IMG/VR virus record: IMGVR_UViG_3300029448_000373
Coordinates: 1 to 25,964 of that record
Length of the DNA stretch: 25,964 nt
Direction: 5' to 3' (one strand)
Source: a virus
Of the stretch, positions 5,950 through 13,029 are shown one piece after another. Each line of letters begins with the position of its first letter. Position 1 is the stretch's first letter. A program made the position numbers and the translations under genes. A model generated the notes under the pieces. It made no database searches, was not told where the DNA came from, and was given only the letters and a program-made list of their open reading frames with translations.

Positions 5950-6444
5950 ATGGTAGTGGCAGAAGTGCTGACCGGAATTGCTCTAGTACAGCAGTCTGTC
6001 AAATTTATCAAAGAAAATATATCCACCGCGCAGGACATAGGCCAGATAGCTGGTCAGATAGACAGTCTACTAACTGGTGAGAAGCAGGTACAAGAACAAC
6101 GAGCCAAGAAGTCAGGTGCGGGAATAGGTGATCAGTTTGGTATTAATAAGGTCGCACAAGAAGTTATAGATGCTAGGTTAGCGCAAGAAAAGATAAACGA
6201 AATGCGTACACTGGTCGATATGCGCTTTGGACCGGGGACTTGGCAGAGTATTGTAGATGAACGAGCTAGACGAATACAGGAAGCAAAGGAACAGGCCGCG
6301 CAGGCTAGAAAAGAACAAAGGCTAAAGCAGCAAGAGTTGGAAGAAGCCATAAAGACAACTTTATTAATTGGTGGTGTTATTCTAGTTGCTGTAGCATTGT
6401 TTGCGTTTCTAATGGTGACTGTAGCGTGGGCCGCAGGATATTAA
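5950..6444 (+). CDS. coiled-coil protein with C-terminal membrane anchor
   Basis: A 164-residue protein started at ATG 5950 after AGGGAG (5937-5942). Residues 1-60 are moderately hydrophobic helix. The middle includes MRFGPGTWQSIVDERARR (about 96-113), similar to a G-x-P-G-x-W-Q box I recall in a recurrent marine-phage family. About 110-135 is a Lys/Glu/Gln/Ala coiled coil. Residues about 137-161 (LLIGGVILVAVALFAFLMV) form one strong membrane segment at the C-terminus. Tail anchoring places it in the host membrane; it could take part in lysis or DNA entry, but I know of no proven function. Confidence 0.75.
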   Translation: MVVAEVLTGIALVQQSVKFIKENISTAQDIGQIAGQIDSLLTGEKQVQEQRAKKSGAGIGDQFGINKVAQEVIDARLAQEKINEMRTLVDMRFGPGTWQSIVDERARRIQEAKEQAAQARKEQRLKQQELEEAIKTTLLIGGVILVAVALFAFLMVTVAWAAGY

Positions 6445-6445
6445 T

Positions 6446-6724
6446 ATGGCAGTAAGAAAGACCAAAAAAGGTGCGTCACTCAAGCGGTGGTTCAAAGAAG
6501 AATGGAAAGATGTACGCACGGGGAAGCCGTGTGGGCGTCGCAAGGGTGAAAAACGGGGTACTCCATATTGTCGCCCGTCCAAACGTGTCAGTTCTAAAAC
6601 TCCCAAAACCTCGGGAGAAATGACAGCCGCAGAAAAACGTAGTAGAATATCACAGAAGAAGCGTCTTGGTCAGCCAGCAGGTAAACCAAGGCGTGTAAAA
6701 GCAGTAAGAAGGAAAAAGAAATGA
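6446..6724 (+). CDS. DUF5872-like basic protein
   Basis: A 92-residue, very basic protein starting one base after the previous stop. It contains SLKRWFKEEWKDVRTGKPCG (11-30), then RRKGEKRGTPYCRPSKRV (31-48), then SKTPKT and SGEMT. A W-F-x-x-x-W-x-D-V-R-T-G-K-P-C-G block followed by Y-C-R-P-S is the pattern I associate with DUF5872, found in marine phages and giant viruses, with unknown function. The C-terminal third is almost all Lys/Arg plus Gly, Pro and Gln. Paired Cys30 and Cys42 suggest metal or disulfide use. Nucleic-acid binding is inferred from composition. Its stop overlaps the next start (ATGA). Confidence 0.8.
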   Translation: MAVRKTKKGASLKRWFKEEWKDVRTGKPCGRRKGEKRGTPYCRPSKRVSSKTPKTSGEMTAAEKRSRISQKKRLGQPAGKPRRVKAVRRKKK

Positions 6725-6897
6725 GCCGTAAAGATGTCACCGGAGACGGTGTTTATACACAAAAAGATTTGCTTGTAGAGCGTGGTGTTCTTAAAAAAAA
6801 GGACGACAAGATTGTAAAAGCAAAAGAAGGTAAGTTTATGTGTTCTCCTCGTAAGTTAGAGGCTGGCGCAATGGATATGCCAACAAGAGGAAAATAA
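6721..6897 (+). CDS. 58-residue protein, function unknown
   Basis: The gene starts at ATG 6721, overlapping the previous stop by ATGA, and ends at TAA 6895-6897. The product opens with SRKDVTGDGVYTQKDLLVERG, whose D-x-T-G-D-G-x-x-T-x-x-D spacing looks like an EF-hand or dockerin-type calcium loop (about 5-16), then a Lys-rich centre and a CSPRKLEAGAMD tail with one Cys. A poly-A tract of eight occurs at 6793-6800. Translational coupling to its neighbour supports it. Calcium binding is only a pattern-based guess. Confidence 0.7.
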   Translation: MSRKDVTGDGVYTQKDLLVERGVLKKKDDKIVKAKEGKFMCSPRKLEAGAMDMPTRGK

Positions 6898-6898
6898 G

Positions 6899-7363
6899 TT
6901 GCGTAAACTCATAGAGAAGTGGGTTTACAACGATTTAAGTGTGGTTGACCCAGATGTAGGATATGCGCCTTGTCCTTTTGCAAAGAAGGCACTAAAAGAG
7001 GGTAAGCTACAAATTATTGAATGCCAAGGTAGACATGATCTGTGGCAAACGGTAGCTAAAAAATGCAAAAGGTTTAATAAAAAACACTCTGTTGTAATTT
7101 GTTTGGAAGAGGAACCAAGTCAGACATACGAAGAAGTAGAAGCTGCTTGTATAGCCATGAACAAATGGTTTGCCGCCAACAAAAAAGATTTGTGGTTACT
7201 GGCTTTTCAAACGGACTTTACAATGGTGTTTATACAAAGATTGTCAGAGCTTGATGATGCAAGTAGAATACTTGAAAGAACAGGGTACTATGAGACCTAC
7301 AATACGGAAGACTACATTAATTTAATACTAGACAGAAGAAAGGTAAGAGAAAATGCCAGCTAA
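6899..7363 (+). CDS. protein with CPFA motif, possibly DUF1415-related
   Basis: A 154-residue protein. TTG 6899 is preferred as start: GAGG at 6887-6890 with eight-base spacing, one base after the previous stop, and no in-frame ATG until deep in the protein (Met about 87). Residues 22-30 read GYAPCPFAKKA, then IIECQ, VVICLEEEP and LLAFQ strands alternate with helices, an alpha/beta layout. A C-P-F-A-K box early in a protein of this size recalls DUF1415, whose role is unknown; overall match cannot be judged here. It is neither basic nor membrane-bound, unlike its neighbours, and may be an enzyme rather than a structural part. Confidence 0.7.
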   Translation: MRKLIEKWVYNDLSVVDPDVGYAPCPFAKKALKEGKLQIIECQGRHDLWQTVAKKCKRFNKKHSVVICLEEEPSQTYEEVEAACIAMNKWFAANKKDLWLLAFQTDFTMVFIQRLSELDDASRILERTGYYETYNTEDYINLILDRRKVRENAS

Positions 7364-7457
7364 TAAAAAAACTTCTACAAAAAAAATGCGCGGTGGCGGT
7401 GCTATGAAGTCACCCGTGAAAAAAATGATGCGCGGTGGTAAAGTTAGGATGAAGTAA
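7353..7457 (+). CDS. 34-residue Lys/Arg-rich protein with MRGGG repeats
   Basis: Starts at ATG 7353 inside the end of the previous gene and stops at 7455-7457, immediately before the adaptor gene. It has GGTAAGAGA upstream as a modest ribosome site. The product has 15 Lys/Arg and no acidic residue, with KKMRGGGAMK (10-19) and KKMMRGGKVRMK (23-34) as near repeats. Tiny proteins built on K-K-M-R-G-G units recur in marine podoviruses, from memory, and have no known function. The repeat and the tight fit between genes argue for a real gene, but it is short. Confidence 0.6.
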   Translation: MPANKKTSTKKMRGGGAMKSPVKKMMRGGKVRMK

Positions 7458-8126
7458 ATGGCAACTTCAGGCTCAACAGACTTTGATCTCGACGTAGCCG
7501 AGATCATAGAAGAAGCATACGAGCGGTGTGGAGTTGAGGTGCGTACAGCATACGATGCAAAAACAGCGCGTCGGTCTATGAATTTAATGTTCGCCGACTG
7601 GGCTAACCGTGGGTTAAACTTATGGACAGTGAATCAAGCAACACAGGCTCTGACTCAAGGCACCGCTACTTATACATTTAACGCTAACTACACCGATTTG
7701 CTGGATGTGGTTTTGCGGCGCAGTGGTGTAGATTACGAATTAAGCCGCATGTCTCGGTCAGAGTACTTAACGCTACCCAACAAAACAACACAGGGTCGTC
7801 CTAGCCAGTACTTCTATGATCGTCAGGTCACGCCACAAATAACCCTGTGGGCAACACCAGAAAATTCAACAGACACTTTAGTATATTACTTTGTGAAGCG
7901 TATTGAAGACGCGGACACTTTAGTTAATACAACTGACGCTCCTTTTAGATTTTTGCCTTGCATGGTAGCTGGCTTGGCATACTACCTATCTGTAAAAAGA
8001 GCACCAGAGCGTGTGCAGTTGCTGAAGTCTATATATGAGGAAGAGTTCCAACGTGCGGCAGACGAAGACGAAGATCGAGTATCCTTAAAGCTTCAGCCAA
8101 ATATTCAGTATCTGAGGGTTAACTGA
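7458..8126 (+). CDS. head-tail adaptor / head completion protein (P22 gp4-like)
   Basis: A 222-residue protein. The N-terminus is helical: DLDVAEIIEEAYERCGVEVR (10-29), then a repeat helix with ARRSMNLMFADWANRGLNLW (37-56). This is the layout I recall for P22 gp4-type packaged-DNA stabilising adaptors in marine phages, where the phrase A-x-R-x-L-N-x-M-x-x-x-W-x-x-x-G-x-N-L-W is common. After a beta segment comes a C-terminal helix ending in acidic residues. P22 gp4 binds under the portal and closes it after packaging. Gene order (after head genes, before the nozzle) agrees. It overlaps the next gene by one base. Confidence 0.85.
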   Translation: MATSGSTDFDLDVAEIIEEAYERCGVEVRTAYDAKTARRSMNLMFADWANRGLNLWTVNQATQALTQGTATYTFNANYTDLLDVVLRRSGVDYELSRMSRSEYLTLPNKTTQGRPSQYFYDRQVTPQITLWATPENSTDTLVYYFVKRIEDADTLVNTTDAPFRFLPCMVAGLAYYLSVKRAPERVQLLKSIYEEEFQRAADEDEDRVSLKLQPNIQYLRVN

Positions 8127-8629
8127 TGGCGCGATACGCTTCAGGTAAAAAGGCTTGGGGCTACTCAGATAGATCCGGGTTTCGGTATCGTCTGGCTGAA
8201 ATGGTTACTGAGTGGAATGGCGCGAAGGTAGGGCCAGACGAATATGAACCAAAACACCCACAACTAGAGCCAAAAAGAACGGGCGCTGACCCACAGGCTT
8301 TACATCAGCCACGCCCCGATCAACGGACTGAGAATGCGGTTGAGAAGTTGTTGCCACTGAATCCGTTTCAAACAGGCGCTGCTGCATCAACAATAGTTAC
8401 GGTAATAGAACCTGCACATGGCAGATCCACGTCTGATGTGGTTAGATTCCGATCTGTCGAGACTTTTGATGGTATTGCAGAAACCACGTTAGAGGCTGCT
8501 GCCGGGTATACAATTACCGTGATTGATGTTAATACTTACACTATTACAGTAACCGACACCGCTACAATTGGTAACCAACGTGGTGGCGGTAACCGTGCAA
8601 CGGCAGGTCCTGTGACATTGGTGACGTAA
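8126..8629 (+). CDS. virion protein with C-terminal FCCH-like beta module
   Basis: A 167-residue protein. The N-terminus (ARYASGKKAWGYSDRSGFRY) and a following VGPDEYEPKHPQLEP segment are recurrent in marine phage genes next to the adaptor, from memory. Residues 88-147 form a beta module with A-H-G, a D-V-V-x-F strand, then a hydrophobic Y-T-I-T-V-I-D-x-N-T-Y-T-I-T pattern. It matches a module at residues 108-166 of the nozzle protein at 15861, which resembles the FCCH domain named from ubiquitin-activating enzyme E1. The two proteins may share a fold and lie next to each other in the tail. It has no Cys and is probably a neck or tail component. Confidence 0.7.
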   Translation: MARYASGKKAWGYSDRSGFRYRLAEMVTEWNGAKVGPDEYEPKHPQLEPKRTGADPQALHQPRPDQRTENAVEKLLPLNPFQTGAAASTIVTVIEPAHGRSTSDVVRFRSVETFDGIAETTLEAAAGYTITVIDVNTYTITVTDTATIGNQRGGGNRATAGPVTLVT

Positions 8630-9277
8630 ATGAGTTTTACATACGGTGAATTAAAAACAGCTATTCAGGATTTTTCGGAGAACACGGAAACATCCTTCGT
8701 AACGAACCTGCCTGTGTTTATACGCAGCGCAGAGGATCGGATATTTACACTTGTTGACTTAGAGTTATTTCGTAAGAACGTCACCTCGACTTTAACTATC
8801 GGGGACCCATACTTAACCGTGCCAAGTGATTATCTAGCATCTTTTTCCCTGCAAATAACAACAGCGGGGAGCAAGGCATTCTTAGAATTTAAGGATGTTA
8901 ATTTTGTTCAGCAGTATGCGATAGATACGAATGCCAACGGTACGCCAAAATATTACGGTGTTTTTGATGTAGACAACTTCATACTTAGCCCGACACCAGA
9001 CGCAGCCTACACAGTCGAACTTCATTATTATTACAGGTCAGCAAGCATCACTGCTGGAGCGGATAGTGGTACAACTTGGCTCAGTACAAACGCCCCTAAT
9101 ACTCTTCTTTATGGGTCTCTTGTTGAAGCGTATACTTATATGAAGGGTGAGGCGGACATGATGCAACTGTACGAACAACGGTTTGCACAGGAAATACAAA
9201 GACTGAAAGATTTGGCTGAAGCTAGAGAGAATAGTGATGCCTACAGGAGAGGTCTACCTGATAGGCCACGCACTTAA
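8630..9277 (+). CDS. head-tail adaptor (SU10-adaptor-like / gp6-like)
   Basis: A 215-residue protein. It starts directly after the previous stop. The N-terminus SFTYGELKTAIQDFSEN leads to an R-S-A-E-D-R-I segment (about 31-37), then beta strands including LTVPSDYLA (about 63-71), and a long charged helix at the C-terminus (about 180-210). The Y-x-x-L-x-x-x-I-x-x-x-x-E...I-x-x-A-E-x-R-I-x-x layout with P-x-D-Y-L is that of phage SU10-type adaptors, which form a ring between portal and nozzle. Position between the gp4-like gene and the fibre array fits. No lytic or enzyme motif is seen. Confidence 0.85.
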   Translation: MSFTYGELKTAIQDFSENTETSFVTNLPVFIRSAEDRIFTLVDLELFRKNVTSTLTIGDPYLTVPSDYLASFSLQITTAGSKAFLEFKDVNFVQQYAIDTNANGTPKYYGVFDVDNFILSPTPDAAYTVELHYYYRSASITAGADSGTTWLSTNAPNTLLYGSLVEAYTYMKGEADMMQLYEQRFAQEIQRLKDLAEARENSDAYRRGLPDRPRT

Positions 9278-9293
9278 CTAGGAGTAAAGAACG

Positions 9294-9722
9294 ATGGCAA
9301 CATCAAACGCAGCAACCACTTACCTTGAAAATAAAATACTTAGTTTTATTTTCAAGAACAATGCGGGGTCTTTTTCAACACCCGGTGATAGTATTTATGT
9401 AGGGCTAGCAACTGCTGTTGCTGACGCAGAGGCAGGATCTTTGACTGAAGCCACCTTTGGCTCATACGCGAGGCAGCAAGTTGCCGCAGCTAATTGGACC
9501 CTTGCATCTGGTGGGACAGACACACAGACAGTAACGAATTCAGGAAACATAGAGTTTCCAGCTTCGACTGGTACTAGCAATACTATAACTCATGCTTTTA
9601 TTGTGGATGCCTCTTCTTCTGGGAACATTTTATTTGTAGGAGCTTTAGACGCTAACAAAACTGTAGAAACGGGAGATATTTTTAGAATTAATGCGAGTAA
9701 TCTGACCATTGAGTTGAAGTAA
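9294..9722 (+). CDS. tail fibre-type protein (Gp80/gp53-like beta protein)
   Basis: A 142-residue protein rich in Ala, Ser, Thr and Asn. Start at 9294 follows AGGAG at 9281-9285. It contains YVGLATA, then SYARQQVAAANWTLA (about 57-72) and a GNIEFPAST strand. The pattern Y-V-G-L-x-x-A...E-x-x-x-G-S-Y-A-R-Q-x-V is that of small phage tail fibre proteins known from mycobacteriophage Gp80. Such proteins are usually distal or accessory fibre parts. It is the first of a run of fibre-type genes here, and its stop overlaps the next start. Confidence 0.75.
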   Translation: MATSNAATTYLENKILSFIFKNNAGSFSTPGDSIYVGLATAVADAEAGSLTEATFGSYARQQVAAANWTLASGGTDTQTVTNSGNIEFPASTGTSNTITHAFIVDASSSGNILFVGALDANKTVETGDIFRINASNLTIELK

Positions 9723-10357
9723 TGGCCCTCGTACTTAAAGATCGTGTAAAAGAAACAACAACCACGACAGGCACAGGCACATACACATTAGCTGGTGCGG
9801 TTACTGGTTTTGAAACATTTGGCGAAATAGGTAATGGTAATACTACCTACTATACCTGCACAGATGGCACAGATTTTGAAACAGGCATTGGTACATATAC
9901 TTCTTCTGGAACAACTTTAGCTCGTACAACTATATTACAGTCTAGTAATTCTGACAGTGCTGTTAACTGGTCTTCTGGGACACGGACAATTTTCTGTACA
10001 CTGCCAGCAGAAAAAATGGTGTTTCAAGATGCAGGTGGTGATGTATCCATAGACAGTGGCACAATCGACGGCGTAACTCTTGGCACCAACTCCGCTGTGA
10101 CTGAGGCTCAGATTGACAACATCAACATTAATGGAAACTCAATCACAAGCACTAACAGTAACGGGAATATTACCATTGACCCTAACGGCACGGGCAATGT
10201 GTCTATTGGTAATTTTACATTTGATGCAGACCAAACGGTAGGTTCTGGACAAAATGATTTTGTTCTGACCTACGATAATAGCACTGGCACAATAGGCTTA
10301 GAGGCTGCTACTGACTCATCAGCATTAGCATTAGTATTTGCAATAGCATTAGGATAG
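9722..10357 (+). CDS. tail fibre protein with Thr-rich N-terminus
   Basis: A 211-residue protein made almost entirely of Gly, Thr, Ser, Asn, Asp and small hydrophobics. The N-terminal LVLKDRVKETTTTTGTGTYT (3-22), then TFGEIGNGNTTYYTCTDG (about 32-49), is a widespread phage fibre N-terminal domain that I recall from many marine phage fibres. Residues 100-175 are a beta-helix-like run of I-D/N-G-x-x-I-T-x repeats (INGNSITSTNSNGNITIDP). The C-terminal ALALVFAIALG is hydrophobic, perhaps a trimer tip. It probably forms a short trimeric fibre for host recognition. Confidence 0.75.
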   Translation: MALVLKDRVKETTTTTGTGTYTLAGAVTGFETFGEIGNGNTTYYTCTDGTDFETGIGTYTSSGTTLARTTILQSSNSDSAVNWSSGTRTIFCTLPAEKMVFQDAGGDVSIDSGTIDGVTLGTNSAVTEAQIDNININGNSITSTNSNGNITIDPNGTGNVSIGNFTFDADQTVGSGQNDFVLTYDNSTGTIGLEAATDSSALALVFAIALG

Positions 10358-10361
10358 TACA

Positions 10362-10706
10362 ATGGCAAACGCATTTTTATCAGAAACAGATACAGCCATA
10401 GGAACATCATCAGCGAGTGTGTTGACTTGTGGCGCATCAACAGAAACCACTGTAATCGGCATGAGCATTGCTAACATCGTTACTAGCCAGATTTTAGTAG
10501 ACGTGCAGCTTGATGCATCTGGGCGTACAAGCGGTGCAGAGGACAGCGTATACCTTGTAAAAAGCGCACCAGTTCCTGTTGGCGGCAGTTTGGTTGTTGT
10601 TGGTGGTGATCAAAAAGTTGTGATGGAACCGGGTGATGTTATAAAAGTTACATCAGACACAGCGTCATCAGCCGACGTAGTTATTAGCCACCTTGATATT
10701 ACATAA
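10362..10706 (+). CDS. small fibre-associated beta protein
   Basis: A 114-residue all-beta protein with almost no charged helix. It contains MSIANIVTSQILVDVQLD (35-52) and GGDQKVVMEPGDVIKVTS (81-98), where the G-D-x-x-V-x-x-P-G-D-x-I-x-V motif marks a small jelly-roll-like module common in marine phage tail regions. The start follows a weak ribosome site, and the gene is four bases from the fibre gene. It could decorate the fibre or the tail. Function is inferred from context only. Confidence 0.7.
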   Translation: MANAFLSETDTAIGTSSASVLTCGASTETTVIGMSIANIVTSQILVDVQLDASGRTSGAEDSVYLVKSAPVPVGGSLVVVGGDQKVVMEPGDVIKVTSDTASSADVVISHLDIT

Positions 10707-10716
10707 GGATTAGACG

Positions 10717-11085
10717 ATGGCTTATTTAGGCATAACACCTGCGCCAATTGCTGAAAATTATGAGGGTCTTTCGAGGGCGTGGATAAACTTTGACGCAGAA
10801 GCAACAGGTGCAGTTGCTGATTATGACCGTGATTCATTTAATATAAGCGTGACTGTAGATAATGGCACAGGCAATCATACGTTAGGATTTGTCAGTAATA
10901 TGGAAAATGCTAATTACTGTGTTGTCTCTGGTGGACACACAACTAATACTATTTCTTTTGCCGCACAACATACTCAGGTTGCAGGCTTAACCACATCAAC
11001 ATTTAGAAATTTATGCAATAATTCATCTGGCAATGCCAATGACTGGACTTTAAGTACAGCAGTAGTACACGGAGACCTTGCCTAA
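10717..11085 (+). CDS. short tail fibre protein (MAYLG type)
   Basis: A 122-residue protein opening with MAYLGITPAP, then SRAWINFDAEATG (about 19-31) and DRDSFNISVTVDNGTGNHT (about 38-56). The sequence R-A-W-I-N-F-x...R-D-S-F-N-I-S-x-x-x-D-N-G-T-G-x-x-x-x-x-F is a recurring fibre-tip domain in marine phages. The MAY-I/L-G opening is shared with the gene at 11922, suggesting a common attachment end. Start at 10717 follows AAGGA at 10706-10710; its stop overlaps the next start. Confidence 0.75.
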   Translation: MAYLGITPAPIAENYEGLSRAWINFDAEATGAVADYDRDSFNISVTVDNGTGNHTLGFVSNMENANYCVVSGGHTTNTISFAAQHTQVAGLTTSTFRNLCNNSSGNANDWTLSTAVVHGDLA

Positions 11086-11543
11086 TGAACATACCAGACT
11101 TTAAAGGCACTCACCTGATTACTCGTCTGTACTGGGCAAAAGAAAACCTAGAGCCTGTGCAAACAGACTACCGTGTGGTGTACGAGGACAGCGTGGATGA
11201 ATGCGCCAAGATACTGGTGCCGGATTTAAATTGGATGGCGTGTGCGCTTCAAGGCGGAATATTACCGCCCGTCTGGGTCTACTGGGAACTGGCAAAGGAC
11301 GAAGCGCAGCCCGACTTCAAGAAGCACACTCGTGGTTACTTGCTGCATGAGACTGAACCAATGCCAGCGATGACTGAAGAAGAAGCGATTGAATACCTAA
11401 TTCAACAGATTTTGCCGCAGCGCATCTGGCAGAACTGGAATAGCGGCAACAAGCCAAAAATGGTAATATGCAAAAAACAACAATTACCGCAGACTAGAGA
11501 ATGGCGCAATGCTTGGCGCATATCTGATGAATTAGTTGCATAG
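11085..11543 (+). CDS. fibre-region protein with RNAWR tail, function unknown
   Basis: A 152-residue protein quite unlike its beta-rich neighbours: Trp-rich (11 or so), acidic, and mixed alpha/beta. It contains PPVWVYWELAKD (about 65-76), a PMPAMTEEEAIEYLI helix (about 93-107) and ends in REWRNAWRISDEL (about 138-150). The last part resembles the R-x-F-R-x-A-W box of the two paralogues at 11553 and 15399, so all three may bind the same partner. Proteins with a R-x-F-R-x-A-W-x box often lie beside phage fibres; a fibre-assembly or chaperone role is possible, not shown. Confidence 0.7.
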   Translation: MNIPDFKGTHLITRLYWAKENLEPVQTDYRVVYEDSVDECAKILVPDLNWMACALQGGILPPVWVYWELAKDEAQPDFKKHTRGYLLHETEPMPAMTEEEAIEYLIQQILPQRIWQNWNSGNKPKMVICKKQQLPQTREWRNAWRISDELVA

Positions 11544-11552
11544 GAAAATCTA

Positions 11553-11912
11553 ATGGCTGTAACAACATACATTGTTGATAAAGATGGCAATCAGATTGAT
11601 GCCACGACTGCAACTGTTCCTATTAATAGAGACTTTCGGGGTGCTTGGTTACTGTCTGGCACTGTGATTAGTGAAGATTTAACCGTAGCAAAAGAAATCT
11701 TTGCTAACAAAATTCGTGAGGTTCGTGTCCCATTGCTTGCTGTTTTGGATGCGGATTATATGAAAGCACTGGAAAGCAATGCTGACACCACGCAGATTAT
11801 TGCAGACAAGCAAGCACTGCGTGATGCCCCTACCGCTGGCAATAGCGCAACGACTATTGCTGAGTTAAAGGCTGCTTGGCCTAATTGTTGTGGTGATAGC
11901 CCATACGCATAA
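11553..11912 (+). CDS. fibre-associated protein, paralogue of the 15399 gene
   Basis: A 119-residue protein. Shared blocks with the gene at 15399 are NRDFRGAWLLS (25-35), KIREVRVPLL (53-62), KQALRDAP (86-93), LKAAW (105-109) and a C-terminal P-Y-A/S ending. The block R-x-F-R-x-A-W, then helix with K-I-R-E-V-R, then A-L-R-D is a family common in cyanophage and marine phage fibre loci, probably a tail-fibre assembly factor or small fibre part; function unproven. Two Cys lie near the end. It has a GGAAAA weak ribosome site upstream. Confidence 0.7.
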   Translation: MAVTTYIVDKDGNQIDATTATVPINRDFRGAWLLSGTVISEDLTVAKEIFANKIREVRVPLLAVLDADYMKALESNADTTQIIADKQALRDAPTAGNSATTIAELKAAWPNCCGDSPYA

Positions 11913-11921
11913 GGATAAAAA

Positions 11922-12725
11922 ATGGCATACATAGGTAAATCCCCAACCGGCACTGGCATAAGGTCACGCTATTACTACACAGCTGCTGGCGGTGAGACAT
12001 CGCTGTCTGGTGCTGATGACAACGGCCTGACCCTAGTATTTAGCGATGGCAAGTATGTAGATGTGTCACTGAACGGTTTAGCCTTGATTGCTGGAACTGC
12101 ATACAACACTAATACAGCCAATACTATTTCTGGTTTATCAGCCCTGTCTGCAAGTGATGTTGTAGAGATTGTTGTGTATGACATCTTTACTGTGGCTGAC
12201 ACTGTGTCTGCTGCAAATGGCGGCACGTTTAGCGGTAACGTGGTTATGAGCAGTGGCGGTTCAGAGGTTGCACGGTTTGATTCTTCTGGCTTGTCGTTCG
12301 ACACTGGTTCAAATCACTTAGACGATTACGAAGAAGGCACTTGGACACCAACCGCTGAAACAAACTCTGGAACTGCCGCCTCGATTGGCACCGCATCTGG
12401 TATTTATACAAAAGTTGGAAGATTGATTACAGTTATTGGTTTAGCTACTAACATAACGCCCGGCGGAACCAGTACAAGTCAGTTGAGGATAGGTGGGCTA
12501 CCGTTTACTCCAGCAAATAAAAACTCAAATGGTAGTGCGATTTGGCGAGACATAAGTTTTCAAGGTTCATCTAATAGATTTTATTTTGCGCCAAGAGCAA
12601 GAACGGCTGGATATATAGATTTCCAACAGGTTGGTGAAAATACCACTTCTACTTTAATAGACCACGGTGACTTAGATGCTGGTAACACGTCTGACATAGA
12701 ATTTACTGTAACTTATATGGTTTAA
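11922..12725 (+). CDS. tail fibre protein with EGTWTP domain
   Basis: A 267-residue, low-charge protein. MAYIGKSPTG opens it, followed by a module (about 10-95) with TLVFSDGKYVDVSLNG, commonly the N-terminal head domain of marine phage fibres, then a linker (GGTFSGNVVMSSGGSEV). A DDYEEGTWTPTAETNSG segment (about 133-149) marks the E-G-T-W-T-P fibre domain, which is widespread in phage tailspikes and fibres, followed by G-x-Y-T-K-V-G-R strands. The C-terminal 60 residues would form the host-binding tip. Start at 11922 follows AAGGA at 11911-11915. Confidence 0.85.
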   Translation: MAYIGKSPTGTGIRSRYYYTAAGGETSLSGADDNGLTLVFSDGKYVDVSLNGLALIAGTAYNTNTANTISGLSALSASDVVEIVVYDIFTVADTVSAANGGTFSGNVVMSSGGSEVARFDSSGLSFDTGSNHLDDYEEGTWTPTAETNSGTAASIGTASGIYTKVGRLITVIGLATNITPGGTSTSQLRIGGLPFTPANKNSNGSAIWRDISFQGSSNRFYFAPRARTAGYIDFQQVGENTTSTLIDHGDLDAGNTSDIEFTVTYMV

Positions 12726-12745
12726 TATTAACTCACTGCGTATGC

Positions 12746-12769
12746 TTTGGGTTGGACAGTCCAGCCAAG
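12746..12769 (+). other. hairpin upstream of the 12781 gene
   Basis: GGTTGG (12750-12755), loop ACAGT and CCAGCC (12761-12766) form a 6-bp stem with one wobble, extendable by three pairs past a bulged G. It directly precedes the ribosome site AAGAGGAG (12767-12774), so it may tune initiation. There is no T tract. Confidence 0.35.
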
Positions 12770-12780
12770 AGGAGACTAAA

Positions 12781-13029
12781 ATGGCGTTAACCGAAGAGGC
12801 AATTAACGACAAAATTGAAGTTGTGAACAAAGGCGCTTATTCGGTTGTGCAAGTTCGCACAGCCACTGTCATCAAGCGTGATGGAGTTGAAATTAGTCGT
12901 GCTTTTCACCGCACCACGATTAATCCGAATGCAGATTTAACTGCTTTGGACGCAGATGTTTCTGCTGTTTGTACTGTAGTTTTCACAGATGCTTGTAAAG
13001 CTGCTTATTCAACTGCAATTAATGAATAA
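12781..13029 (+). CDS. small conserved phage protein in the fibre region
   Basis: An 82-residue protein. ATG 12781 is chosen because AAGAGGAG at 12767-12774 lies just upstream; an ATG at 12742 adds 13 residues (MLWVGQSSQEE...) with no ribosome site and crosses a hairpin. The core KIEVVNKGAYSVVQVRTATV (about 10-29) then IKRDGVEISRAFHRTTINP is a pattern I recall from small proteins in cyanophage and marine phage fibre loci, with unknown function. It is a mix of beta strands and short helices with two Cys (62, 70). Confidence 0.75.
   Translation: MALTEEAINDKIEVVNKGAYSVVQVRTATVIKRDGVEISRAFHRTTINPNADLTALDADVSAVCTVVFTDACKAAYSTAINE

Noticed and set aside
6793-6800. Run of eight A as a programmed frameshift site
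   Set aside because: No longer product in an alternate frame and no stimulatory structure; podoviruses do not need the tail-chaperone frameshift seen in long-tailed phages.
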